Below are positions 36,217 through 44,360 of a stretch of DNA of 47,061 bases, in pieces. Origin of the DNA: Opitutales bacterium (GTDB lineage Bacteria; Verrucomicrobiota; Verrucomicrobiia; Opitutales; T3Sed10-336); the NCBI GenBank assembly GCA_007130045.1, contig SLTG01000110.1, forward strand, positions 1 through 47,061, given 5' to 3'. Position 1 is the first letter of the stretch, and the number at the start of each line of letters is the position of its first letter. The notes beneath the pieces were generated by a model. That model was not told the DNA's origin. It did no database searches and saw only the letters and a program-made list of their open reading frames with translations. The translations under genes were made by a program, and so were the position numbers.

Positions 36217-37200
36217 ATGCCGGAACTTCTGGATTACGAACCGGTCGTTATTTCTCCGAGCGCGGGAGAGGAAACGCCTCTCACTCCCGTTCAAGAGGAA
36301 ATTCTCGAACTCAAGAAACAGCGCAACGCGCTGATCATCGCCCACAACTATCAGATCGGCCCGATTCAGCGGATTGCCGATTTCGTGGGCGACTCGCTGG
36401 GCCTCTCGTACAAGGCGGCCGAGACCGATGCCAATGTCATCCTTTTCTGCGGGGTGCACTTCATGGCTGAAACCGCCAAGATCGTTAACCCGGGGAAGAC
36501 GGTTCTGCTGCCGGACATGGATGCCGGCTGCTCGCTTTCCGATTCCTGTCCTCCGCATCAGCTCGCCGAATACAAAAAGAAGAATCCCGGGCTGTACGTC
36601 GTGGCCTACATCAACTGCTCGGCGGGTGTCAAAGCTTTGAGCGACGTGATCTGCACCAGCGGCAATGCGGTCCGTATCGTCGAAAACATCCCGAAGGACC
36701 GGGAAATTCTCTTCGTTCCGGACCAGAACCTCGGCCAATGGGTCGCGGCCAGGACCGGCCGCAAGATGCGCCTGTGGCCGGGCAGTTGCTACGTGCACAT
36801 CCTCTTCACGGTTCGCACCCTTGAGAAGCTGAAAAGCCGCTACCCTGACGCCCCGATCGTCGCCCACCCGGAGTGCACTGAAGCGGTTCGCGACATGGCC
36901 GACGAAGTGTGCAGCACCGAAAAGATGGTAGGCTTCGCGCGCGATAATCCGGCCGAGCGCTTCATTGTCGTCACCGAATCAGGGATGCTGAACCGACTGC
37001 ACAGAGAGGTGCCCGGGAAGACGTTTATCGCGGGTCCCACGGAGAATTGCGCCTGCAACGACTGCCGGTTCATGAAAATGAACACGATCGAGAAAGTGCG
37101 CGACGCCCTCAGGAACATGGGGCCCGAAATCCAACTGCCCGAAGACATTCGGCACGACGCCTACGAGCCGATCAAACGCATGCTCGACTGGAGCCGGTAG
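36217..37200 (+). CDS. nadA: Quinolinate synthase NadA
   Basis: 327 residues. Visible motifs: IIAHNYQIGPIQRIADFVGD, CGVHFMAETAKIVNP, DMDAGCSLSDSC, VAYINCSAGVKAL, HPECTEAVRDMAD and PTENCACNDCRFMKMNT. Three cysteines of the 4Fe-4S cluster are expected in the CSLSDSC, PEC and CNDC regions. The enzyme condenses iminoaspartate with dihydroxyacetone phosphate to quinolinate for NAD synthesis. nadB and nadC are not in the window. Its start is 4 bases after the TPR-like gene. Confidence 0.96.
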   Translation: MPELLDYEPVVISPSAGEETPLTPVQEEILELKKQRNALIIAHNYQIGPIQRIADFVGDSLGLSYKAAETDANVILFCGVHFMAETAKIVNPGKTVLLPDMDAGCSLSDSCPPHQLAEYKKKNPGLYVVAYINCSAGVKALSDVICTSGNAVRIVENIPKDREILFVPDQNLGQWVAARTGRKMRLWPGSCYVHILFTVRTLEKLKSRYPDAPIVAHPECTEAVRDMADEVCSTEKMVGFARDNPAERFIVVTESGMLNRLHREVPGKTFIAGPTENCACNDCRFMKMNTIEKVRDALRNMGPEIQLPEDIRHDAYEPIKRMLDWSR

Positions 37201-37243
37201 AATTCCGTTTGCAAAATCAAAGGTGTCACTGCCTTCCTGAGTT

Positions 37244-38434
37244 ATGGCGTTAGATATTCGTCAGCGCGCCAGGATCACGTTTCGTTACGACCTGATCCGG
37301 GGCGGTTGCCAGGGATTGCTGGAGGCGGGCATGCAGACCTTTGTTCTGTTGATCGCGGTGCGGGTGTACGATGCCTCCCCGACGCTCAAAGCGATTCTCG
37401 CCGGAGCGGGCCCGTATGGCCTCCTCCTTACTCCGCTCAGCCTCTACGTGGTCTCGCGCCTGCAAACCCCGACAGCCCGGGCCGCCGGATTCTTTCTGGT
37501 TCTCGCCTCACTGAGTTTCATCCTCGCCGCGTGGACAGGGAACGTGTACGTCTTCGTTGTCGCAACGGTGCTCGGGTACCTGCTTTTTCACCAGCAGATG
37601 CCGCTCCTGGTTCATATCTATGCAAACAACTATGAACCCTATCGCCGAGGGGCCCTGCTGTCGAACAGCATTTTCCTTGCGGTCATCGCTTCAGTGTTGT
37701 TCGCCTACGCCGGGGGGAAGGTTCTCGACGCCGACCTCGGGTACCACCATCACATCGTCCTGGTTCTCGCGATTGCGTCATTGCTCGCGGCATTCGCGGT
37801 TTACAGGATGCCATCCACTCCCCTCTCGCGCCAGGCATCGAGAAACCCGTTCGCAAGCCTGAACCTCGCGTGGAAGGACAAGATATTCGGCTGGATGCTG
37901 TTGATCTGGATGCTAATGGGAATCGGAAACCTCATGACCCTTCCATTGCGCGTCGAGTACATGGCGCAGCCGCGTTTCGGCATCAATGCCACAAACTCCC
38001 AGATCGCATTGATGACGGTAGTCATTCCCTCAATCGCCCGCTTATTGACGACCCACCTGTGGGGAGTGCTTTTCGACCGCATCAACTTCGTCATCATCCG
38101 CACCGCCCTGAATAGCTGTTTTTTGGCGGCAATCCTTATTTTCTTCAATTCGCACAGCCTGGTCATGCTCGGCATCGCTTCGGCTATATTCGGAATCGGC
38201 GCCGGGGGCGCGCACATCGCCTGGAACCTGTGGGTGACCAAACTCGCGCCCGAAGGACAAGCCGCCGAATACATGGGGGTGCACACATTCACTACCGGGA
38301 TTCGAGGCGTCCTCGCCCCCTTTCTCGGCTTCTATCTGATCGCCACCTTCGATGCCCAACTGGTCGCCTGGGTCGCCGCGGTGTTAATCGGCATATCAAT
38401 CGTCAGCCTGGGCCCGGTCAAGAGCCGGTTCTAG
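37244..38434 (+). CDS. Major facilitator superfamily permease
   Basis: 396 residues with about 12 hydrophobic helices in two halves separated by a basic loop near residues 190-205. Helices such as TFVLLIAVRVYDA, FFLVLASLSFILAAW, LVLAIASLLAAFAVY and LVMLGIASAIFGIGAGGAHIA are clear. The loop SIARLLTTHLWGVLFDR (about 265-281) resembles the GxLxDR loop common in MFS proteins. The substrate cannot be told. It begins 43 bases after nadA and may be co-transcribed, but no NAD-precursor specificity is visible. Confidence 0.88.
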   Translation: MALDIRQRARITFRYDLIRGGCQGLLEAGMQTFVLLIAVRVYDASPTLKAILAGAGPYGLLLTPLSLYVVSRLQTPTARAAGFFLVLASLSFILAAWTGNVYVFVVATVLGYLLFHQQMPLLVHIYANNYEPYRRGALLSNSIFLAVIASVLFAYAGGKVLDADLGYHHHIVLVLAIASLLAAFAVYRMPSTPLSRQASRNPFASLNLAWKDKIFGWMLLIWMLMGIGNLMTLPLRVEYMAQPRFGINATNSQIALMTVVIPSIARLLTTHLWGVLFDRINFVIIRTALNSCFLAAILIFFNSHSLVMLGIASAIFGIGAGGAHIAWNLWVTKLAPEGQAAEYMGVHTFTTGIRGVLAPFLGFYLIATFDAQLVAWVAAVLIGISIVSLGPVKSRF

Positions 38435-38449
38435 CCTGAATAATTCACC

Positions 38450-38658
38450 GGATTGCGCAAAAAACAACTTAAGGTATTTCTATGAATTTGTTATGCTTAA
38501 GTGGGGTGCGAAACTTTATTGACGTCCGGTATTTTGCGCAATCCTCTCGCCCACAAGCGCGAATCGCTGCGTTACGACCCTATAATCCGCTTGGTTACGT
38601 ACTCAAGTACGCGCCCAATCGGATTCGGGTCGCGCCTTGCGCTTCATCACTTCTGGGC
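38450..38658. repeat. Structured inverted-repeat element (possible REP/MITE-like sequence)
   Basis: GGATTGCGCAAAA (38450-38462) is perfectly inverted at 38532-38544. Between them ACTTAAG (38467-38473) is inverted at 38496-38502. Next to this a 67-base imperfect palindrome (38569-38635) has paired blocks GCG, GACC, AATCCG, TTGG, CGTACT in order, extended outwards by AAGCGC/GCGCTT and GCCC/GGGC to 38548-38658. Short frames here resemble no protein. It lies in the gap after the MFS gene. Copies elsewhere in the genome would establish it as a repeat; none is visible in this window. Confidence 0.5.
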
Positions 38659-38683
38659 TTCGCGAATAACCCAGGCTAGAGTA

Positions 38684-39025
38684 CTACGAGCCAAAAAGTC
38701 GTCGGGGTTGAGTCAAGTTTTTCAGGCCCCTTCTCCGGACGGCACATCGCCCGCGTCGAAGATCTTCCTGCCGTCCCTCAATTCGTCCTCGATCCCGGCT
38801 CAATTCGGAAAGCACCCACAATTCCCCGCCGACGATGTGGATCTCGCCGATGGCCACCTCCCACGCCGGATCCGGCACCTGCAACGATACGGAAATCTCC
38901 CGGCTCTCCCAGCCTTCACGCGCGTCGCTTCCGCCCATCCCGTCAACCTCCGGTTCACCTGTCTGACAGGCGGCGTTCAACACCATCAGTCCGATTCCAC
39001 ACAGAATCGCCCCCTTTTTCTTCAT
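38684..39025 (-). CDS. Small putative lipoprotein, probably frameshifted near its end
   Basis: 113 codons as read. MKKKGAILCGIGLMVLNAAC is a signal peptide with a lipobox ending in Cys20, followed by an acidic linker and a small domain with ISVSLQVPDPAWEVAIGEIH and VGGELWVLSELSR. After that the frame turns Arg-rich. Removing one base in the GGG run near 38795 gives a natural-looking end IEDELRDGRKIFDAGDVPSG, stopping at 38722. So a one-base indel is likely. Function unknown. Its ATG overlaps the stop of the upstream DtxR-like gene (ATGA), so the two are translated together. Confidence 0.6.
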   Translation of the reverse strand: MKKKGAILCGIGLMVLNAACQTGEPEVDGMGGSDAREGWESREISVSLQVPDPAWEVAIGEIHIVGGELWVLSELSRDRGRIEGRQEDLRRGRCAVRRRGLKNLTQPRRLFGS

Positions 39026-39717
39026 CCTTCATCCTTTTGACTTTTCTCCTCCCCCAGAAGTTCCGCCTCGATCTTCTCCGCCACTCCAAGGCTCAAAGTG
39101 GCGGTCTTTCCGGCGCCCTCCACGCTCATCGACACGGTTTGACCCACCGGGTCCATTTCCAGGAGCTTGACCGTCACACCGAGTTCGAGACCGTTCTTTT
39201 CCAGGAACCGCAGAAACTTTCCCTCCTGATCCAGCACACGACCGATCCGCAACTCCGAGCCTGGAGAGCATTCGGTCAGCTTCACCAATTCCCGCTCATC
39301 CAATTCTCCTTTCGGGCTGGGTATCGGATCGCCGTGGGGATCCACCGTCGGATACCCCAGGAACTTCTCCATCCGCGCCAGCACCTCGTCCGAAAGCGCA
39401 TGCTCCATGTTCTCCGCCTCCTCATGTACCTCCGACCAGTTCATATCCAGAACCTTCACCAGGAACAGCTCGATGACCCGGTGGCGTCGCAACACATGGA
39501 GTGCCAGTTTTTCCCCGCTCCCGGTCAATCGGACCCCGACACGAGATTCATAGGCTACAAGGTTGGCCTCGGCCAGGGACTTGATCATCGTGGTCGCCGT
39601 TCCCGGAAAGACTTTCAGTGCCGCAGCCAACTTCCCCATCGGCACCGGATGCCCCTCGTGTCGCTGCTCCTCAAGATAAATCTGTTTGATGTAGTTCTCT
39701 ACCGTGCTGGTGGCCAT
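39022..39717 (-). CDS. DtxR/MntR family metal-dependent regulator
   Basis: 231 residues from ATG 39717 (MATSTVENYIKQIYLEEQ), the common family start; an ATG 24 bases upstream is possible. The N-terminal winged helix (about 1-65) includes LAAALKVFPGTATTMIKSLA. The dimerisation and metal domain (about 66-135) has LRRHRVIELFLVKVL and HEEAENMEHALSDEVLARME, carrying the Glu and His ligands of the family. A C-terminal FeoA/SH3-like domain follows (about 145-215). It would repress metal uptake genes when Fe or Mn is bound. The only metal-related neighbours are the degraded mgtE-like remnant and a P1B-ATPase, several kb away. Confidence 0.9.
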   Translation of the reverse strand: MATSTVENYIKQIYLEEQRHEGHPVPMGKLAAALKVFPGTATTMIKSLAEANLVAYESRVGVRLTGSGEKLALHVLRRHRVIELFLVKVLDMNWSEVHEEAENMEHALSDEVLARMEKFLGYPTVDPHGDPIPSPKGELDERELVKLTECSPGSELRIGRVLDQEGKFLRFLEKNGLELGVTVKLLEMDPVGQTVSMSVEGAGKTATLSLGVAEKIEAELLGEEKSQKDEG

Positions 39718-39922
39718 CGACTCCTGATTCTGACCAAACACACACGAAAATAAAGCTTAATCGGCGAACGCGGTAATCGGAACACTTTGACGCGAAGATT
39801 TGGAAATCAAACACCGATCCTTCTCCAAACCAAATAGGATCCCCGCTCTCTCGTTTTCGCCAGGAAAACGGATTGATTCTATTCTTTCCAGTCGGGGAAA
39901 AGTCCTCTTAGCTGGGGGTATT

Positions 39923-40867
39923 ATGAGCAGTTCTCCCATCGAAAACGTGATCATTGTCGGAACGGGATGCGCCGGATTGACGGCGGCCATTTACGCAGCG
40001 AGGGCCAACCTGGAGCCGCTTGTGATCGAGGGGAATCAGCCCGGCGGTCAATTGACCACGACCTCCGAGGTTGAGAATTATCCCGGCTTCGAAAACGGAA
40101 TCGATGGATTCACCCTGATGGACCAGATGCGAAAGCAGGCGAAGCGCTTCGGAACAAGGTTTCTGCAGGGCCAGATCAAGAAGGTGGATTTCGGCCAATC
40201 TCCCTATCTCATCTCCACCGGCGAGAAAGGGTTCCGCGCCAGGGCGGTGATCATCTCAACAGGCGCCTCTCCTCGTCTTCTCGGTCTTGAGTCGGAAAAA
40301 CTCCTCTTCGGCGGTGGCGGAGTGACCACTTGCGCCACCTGCGACGGCGCGTTCTACCGGGACATGGACGTCGTGGTGGTCGGCGGCGGAGACTCCGCCT
40401 GCGAGGAGGCGCTGTTTCTCACTCGGTTCTGTTCGAAGGTTACCCTCATTCATCGGCGCGACGAATTGCGCGCTTCGCAGATCATGCAGGACCGCGTATT
40501 CGCGAACAAGAAGATCGAAGTCCTCTGGGACACCGTCGTCGAAGACATCCTGGGCGCCGAAGAAAAAGCGGTTCGCGGGGTGCGTCTCCGCAATACGAAA
40601 ACGAACAAGGTGACCCAGCTGCCGTGCAAAGGCGTTTTCATGGCGATCGGCCACATTCCCAACACCCAACCGTTTGCGGGGAGTCTGGATCTCGATGAGG
40701 ACGGGTACATCCTTCCGGTTAGCGGCAGCCAGGTGAAAACACGGTTCCCAGGCATCTACGCCGCGGGCGACTGTGTGGACCACGTTTACCGGCAGGCGAT
40801 TACCGCCGCAGGCATGGGATGCCAGGCCGCCATCGACGCCGAACGCTGGCTGGCCGAGCAGGAATAG
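39923..40867 (+). CDS. trxB: Thioredoxin reductase
   Basis: 314 residues from ATG 39923, following a GGGGG stretch; an upstream in-frame ATG would add 41 unrelated residues. The FAD motif is [20 protein letters not shown], the redox-active disulfide CATC, the NADPH motif [17 protein letters not shown] followed by HRRDELRAS, and the C-terminal FAD motif [16 protein letters not shown]. All are canonical. It keeps thioredoxin reduced with NADPH. The 205 bases upstream separate it from the divergent DtxR-like gene. A degraded ABC ATPase begins right after its stop. Confidence 0.96.
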   Translation: MSSSPIENVIIVGTGCAGLTAAIYAARANLEPLVIEGNQPGGQLTTTSEVENYPGFENGIDGFTLMDQMRKQAKRFGTRFLQGQIKKVDFGQSPYLISTGEKGFRARAVIISTGASPRLLGLESEKLLFGGGGVTTCATCDGAFYRDMDVVVVGGGDSACEEALFLTRFCSKVTLIHRRDELRASQIMQDRVFANKKIEVLWDTVVEDILGAEEKAVRGVRLRNTKTNKVTQLPCKGVFMAIGHIPNTQPFAGSLDLDEDGYILPVSGSQVKTRFPGIYAAGDCVDHVYRQAITAAGMGCQAAIDAERWLAEQE

Positions 40868-41120
40868 GGCTCAATCACCGCGATCCGGTCCGCCAATTGA
40901 TCCGCCTCGTCGAGGTACTGCGTCGTCGGCAATACCGTCGTTCCCCCTGCCACCAGGGGGCGGACGATATCCCAGAGCTGATTGCGGCTGCGCGGATCCA
41001 AGCCCCGGGAACGAACAGATCCACCCCGTTTACCGCCCGGGTCTCGCCGAAATGCTTCACCAGTCCGTGCGCTTCAATGGCGGGCGGTTCGGAGCAGGCG
41101 CCGTTTTTAAATTTTCTCAT
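40868..41120 (-). pseudogene. DrrA-like ABC transporter ATPase remnant with the middle deleted
   Basis: Two recognisable ends of one ATPase are joined. The N-terminal part starts at ATG 41120 and reads [20 protein letters not shown] then DLFVPG. From about 41005, one frame over, follows [20 protein letters not shown], then [19 protein letters not shown], which is the D-loop and H-loop side of a drug-export ATPase. Walker A, Q-loop, signature and Walker B, about 130 codons, are missing, and the join is at CCCGGGGCTTGGAT. The 3' end is cut at the trxB stop. It cannot be functional. Confidence 0.8.
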
Positions 41121-41410
41121 TTTCAAAATCGACACTGTTAGTCCTGAAGAGAATTTGTAGCCCTCTATTTTTAGATGACAAACCTGAACAGAAAGGAGAG
41201 CAGCACGATGGACGACGACCCTGGAAGTAGTCGCACGGCATCTCTGTACCTCCACCGGATTTTCCGTCCGGGGGGTCCTGCGGGTTTGATTCACCGGAGC
41301 GAGGCTTAGCCTCGATCATTTCGGTTTTTCTTCGTTTCTCCGCGGGATTCATCCGGCGGGTTAACGCTCCTTTTGCCGTCGGCAAAGGGACTCGAAAGAA
41401 AGACCGTAAA
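41121..41410. other. Gap with a hairpin ahead of the mgtE-like remnant
   Basis: 290 bases without a convincing gene. The perfect stem CGAGGC-TTA-GCCTCG (41300-41314) is followed 10 bases later by TTTTTCTT, which could act as a terminator or part of a leader on the plus strand. I could not match the sequence to the Mg2+ (ykoK) leader or another riboswitch. A minus-strand frame with several cysteines is listed among rejected items. Confidence 0.35.
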
Positions 41411-41605
41411 ATGAACAAAGCAATATTACAGGATAAAATCCACCGATTCCTCGATGGACAGAACGCGGATGAACTCAAGCTGCTCTTTGAGGAGCTTCAC
41501 CCGACGGTGACGGCGGAGGCGATGGAAGCGTTTTTACCGGCCGATATCGCGGGCGTCCTCATCTACTTCAGCATCGCCACCTGGTACCTCGGTATCGGTG
41601 CATAA
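41411..41605 (+). pseudogene. mgtE-like Mg2+ channel remnant, in-frame internal deletion
   Basis: 64 codons. The first ~46 residues (HRFLDGQNADELKLLFEELH and PTVTAEAMEAFLPADIA) resemble the start of the helical MgtE N domain, and the last ~17 (GVLIYFSIATWYLGI) resemble the final membrane helix of MgtE. A normal MgtE is about 450 residues, so roughly 390 codons including CBS domains and four membrane helices are gone, with the frame kept. The assignment is from pattern memory and would need a search. If expressed it would be a single-helix miniprotein. Confidence 0.6.
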
Positions 41606-41625
41606 AAACACGGAGAACCTATCCA

Positions 41626-42325
41626 ATGATTGAAAAGAAAATCAACCTTATCACGACGACCGGTCTGTTGGCCGCCACTACTCTTCACGCCGCCTATCCA
41701 TTGTTGGTGGACGATGCCGCCATACTCGCGCACGGCGAGACCGAACTGGTCGTTTACTACGAGGGGAGTTTCGGTCCGGACGAGCGCCTGTATGCGTTTC
41801 CGGTGGAGTCTGGATGACCGCGACGCGAACGATCGGGAGCGGGGCCTCCTGGACACGATTGTTGCGCTCAAGACGGTCTTGCTTGAACAAGGCGAGGACA
41901 AGCCGCTTTCCCTCACCGCCGAAGGGGCGGTCAGCCTGCCCACCGCCTCGGAAAGGCGGGGTCTCGGAAGCGGAAGCGTCGATCTGGGGATCAACTTCGC
42001 CGCCACCCGCGAGTGGGAGCGGACGGCGCTGGACCTCAATGCCGGTTATCTCTTCGCCGAGCACTTTCGCGGGCAACGGGCGGACGGAGACGAGTGGTTC
42101 TTCGGAGCGGCCGTGCGTCATATGGCGACAGATACAGCCGAAACGTTTGTGGAAACGTTTCTGGAGATTCCAGCGGGATCCAGCAGCGGCGCTGTGACCA
42201 CCATTCGAGCCGGCGCAAACTGGGAGGTGCGCGAAAACCTCTTTCTCGGCGGTGGAGCCGGCCCGTCCTTCGGCACCGATTCGCCGGATGTTGTCGTGAC
42301 CGCTGGGGCGACCTGGGTTTTCTGA
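41626..42325 (+). pseudogene. Outer-membrane beta-barrel protein, frameshifted with probable internal deletion
   Basis: A signal peptide (MIEKKINLITTTGLLAATTL then HAAYP) leads to a mature start PLLVDDAAILAHGETELVVYY, typical of outer-membrane proteins of the transporter/phenol-MetA-like kind. The frame stops at 41815-41817 after YAFPVESG. One base over, it continues as DDRDANDRERGLLDTIVALK, LTAEGAVSLPTASERRGLGS and on to GATWVF, ending in Phe as barrel proteins do. The combined ~230 residues are short for the family; strands expected between residues 65 and 75 seem missing. So both a deletion and a frameshift near 41811-41813 are likely. Confidence 0.7.
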
Positions 42326-42486
42326 AGCGTCTTGGGCAAGCCATGTCTTCCGGTCAGCGGATCGCCGTACTGAAGCGCCGACGATGCGCGGCCCTGGAAT
42401 CGTATCAGTTCGTTGGAAGGTTATCGAGTAGTTTTATTATTGAATTCATTTGTCCAGTTCGCGAGTTCCTGGTTATCTTTATTTGA

Positions 42487-42870
42487 ATGGCGGCCAACTG
42501 GATCGGGTTTCTTCTTCTGACGTTTGCAGGCAGTTCGCTTGGCGGACTCTGTCGCTATCTGCTGTCCGGTTGGGTTTCATCCCGGTTCGGCGAGCGGTTT
42601 CCCGCCGGAACGATGGTGGTCAATGTGAGCGGAGCACTGCTGATCGGATTTATCTGGGCGGCAGCCGCGCCCGGTCCACTCCGTGATTTCCTGACGTTCG
42701 GGTTCCTCGGCGGCTACACGACGGTCTCATCTTTCACCCTCAACACACTGAACCTCCTTCAGGATGGAGAATGGCTCTACGCCGGATGGAACCTGGCCGG
42801 CACGTATGCCTTATGTCTGGCCGCCGTGTTTGCCGGGGCCGGTTTCGCCAGCCTGATGCAAAACTTGTAA
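42487..42870 (+). CDS. crcB: Fluoride channel FluC/CrcB, first of a pair
   Basis: 127 residues, four membrane helices. GSSLGGLCRYLLSG (N-terminal GxxxGxxxRY), VVNVSGALLIGF (conserved Asn of the pore) and GGYTTVSSFTLNTL (the central Na+ and F- motif) identify it. It exports fluoride as a dual-topology dimer; a tandem pair, as here with the gene at 42947, often forms a heterodimer. The 161 bases upstream show no match to the fluoride riboswitch consensus. Intact amid degraded neighbours. Confidence 0.92.
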   Translation: MAANWIGFLLLTFAGSSLGGLCRYLLSGWVSSRFGERFPAGTMVVNVSGALLIGFIWAAAAPGPLRDFLTFGFLGGYTTVSSFTLNTLNLLQDGEWLYAGWNLAGTYALCLAAVFAGAGFASLMQNL

Positions 42871-42946
42871 CGCATGGAGATCGGGAAACAATGAACGTGA
42901 TTCGTTACAGGGCCGATTCGGAAAAAGCCGGAAAAAGCCAGGAGTC

Positions 42947-43351
42947 ATGAGAATCGCGCTCGCTGTAGCGCTCGGCAGCGGGCTTGGCGGAATGGCCAGG
43001 GTGGCAATCGCCGGATGGATGCTATCGGCCTTCGGCGGGAATTTCCCCTTTGGTGTTCTCGCCGTGAATATTCTCGGTTCCTTTGCAATCGGACTCGGCG
43101 CGGCGATGACTTCCCCAAACGGCCGACTCTTTATCGGGCCTGCCGGACGACAGTTTTTCCTCGCCGGGTTTTGCGGCGGATTCACCACGTTTTCTTTCTT
43201 TAGCCTCGAAACGATGCATTTCCTTCAGGAGAGTCGCTTCCTGGCGGCTGTGCTCTATTCCGCGCTGACCCTCATTGTATCAATGATTGCCGTTTGGCTG
43301 GGCAATCTCCTTGGCCGCCGGAGCAGCCTTTGCGAACCCAATGCCGGATAA
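42947..43351 (+). CDS. crcB: Fluoride channel FluC/CrcB, second of a pair
   Basis: 134 residues with four helices. GSGLGGMARVAIAGWM, AVNILGSFAIGLGAA and GGFTTFSFFSLETMHFL match the FluC motifs, including the Phe-box pattern FSFFS. It is 76 bases after the first copy and differs from it clearly, as expected for heterodimer partners of opposite orientation. No other fluoride-resistance gene is nearby. Confidence 0.92.
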   Translation: MRIALAVALGSGLGGMARVAIAGWMLSAFGGNFPFGVLAVNILGSFAIGLGAAMTSPNGRLFIGPAGRQFFLAGFCGGFTTFSFFSLETMHFLQESRFLAAVLYSALTLIVSMIAVWLGNLLGRRSSLCEPNAG

Positions 43352-43386
43352 CCGATGAAGGCGGTTCCCTGATTTTCGGGGCGGTC

Positions 43387-44217
43387 TCAAGCCGATGATG
43401 CGAGGTAAGCCGAATCCTTTTTACAGAGCGTTGCCACCATCTCATCAACGGTTCGTTCGGCCCCCAGGAGAGAACGTTTGGCGCGATCGTCCTGAAACTC
43501 GTCGTATCCGGCGCGAATGAAGTGGAGGTCGGTCAATCCGATAAAGCCCAGAACGGTTTTGAGGTGGGGCTCCAGGTGGCTCATGTGCCACAACTCCCCA
43601 CCGGGGTGCATGGCTCCGTCGCCGGCCGAAACAATAATCACAACCGGCTTGTCCTCCAGGAGCGGCCGATAGGATTCGGCCGCGTCGGGATCGAACGCCA
43701 CCGTTCGCCCGATGCGCCCCACCTGGTTGAAATAGGCTTTCAACTGGGCGGGCATTCCGAAGTTGTATATCGGAGCACCCAATACAATAAGATCCGCCCG
43801 CCGGATTTCTTCGATGAGTTGTTCGCTCTCCCTCAAAACCTTCGACGGCGGTTCCGGTTGGGGATCGGCGAACGCGGCGGCGATCCATTCCTCGTTTACT
43901 GTCGCCGGCGACCGAGTCCCGACCTCGCGCTCGATTATTTGGGCGCCGGGGTTGCGTTCGAGCCGTTGCGAAGCGAATCGGGTCGTGTCTAATCGAGATT
44001 CAATGAGTTTCTCAAGCCTCCAAAGGCGATTGATTTCCACAACACGCTGTTGGCGTCCCAAGCCAGGTACCATGACCCCCAGCCGCTCCACAGCCTGACG
44101 TCGCAGGTAGTTGATCCCCGTACCGCCGGACACGGCATTGATTTCCGCCTGGACGTCCGGCTGATTGAGCCACCAGGCGAGGTACGCCGGGAGAATGGAC
44201 TCCCGCCGCGGGCGCAA
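43387..44217 (-). pseudogene. HsdS-azoreductase chimera (AzoR-like without its N-terminus)
   Basis: A single 276-codon frame joins two unrelated genes. Residues 1-75 (ILPAYLAWWLNQPDVQAEIN, GGTGINYLRRQAVERLGVMV, RQQRVVEINRLWR) are the conserved C-terminal part of a type I restriction specificity subunit. From about residue 76 it is an FMN-dependent azoreductase: ADLIVLGAPIYNFGMPAQLK, AYFNQVGRIGRTVAF and FLGFIGLTDLHFIRAG. The azoreductase lacks its first strand and the N-terminal FMN phosphate loop, so flavin binding is doubtful. A deletion that fused the two genes in frame, near 43990, is the simplest account. Confidence 0.75.
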
Positions 44218-44360
44218 AATGTAGAAGACGCTCGAAGCGAGCGTGTTGGCGAAACCTCCTCGATGAGGTGCACGCCGTGAACTTGCCCACTCGCCACCAG
44301 CAGGACATCGCCCGCCTCCACCCGGTAAGGCTCCGGATTACGCTTCGGGATCGTCCTCAT
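43990..44360 (-). pseudogene. Type I restriction specificity subunit (HsdS) fragment, frameshifted
   Basis: The ATG at 44360 opens RVEAGDVLLVASGQVHGVHL then IEEV, the usual start of an HsdS target-recognition tail segment. One missing T near 44253-44255 shifts the frame; the continuation is FANTLASSVFYILRPR and then the HsdS part of the downstream chimera. The fragment covers about 120 residues of a protein that is normally about 400 or is found in shorter single-domain forms. No hsdM or hsdR is in the window. It does not encode a working subunit. Confidence 0.65.

Noticed and set aside
38482-38679. Short plus-strand frames within the palindromic element
   Set aside because: They follow from the repeat structure and lack ribosome-binding sites or protein-like patterns.
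41121-41410. Mg2+ (ykoK/M-box) riboswitch ahead of the mgtE-like remnant
   Set aside because: Only a simple hairpin is visible; the conserved core sequences are not present.
41107-41478. Minus-strand frame with several cysteines (CDYF, CCSPFC) as a possible secreted peptide
   Set aside because: No ribosome-binding site or signal, and it overlaps the mgtE-like remnant and ABC remnant antisense; no modification or export genes nearby.
42326-42486. Fluoride riboswitch upstream of the fluC pair
   Set aside because: I looked for the conserved GGCGATGG and CTCCC-type core and did not find them.
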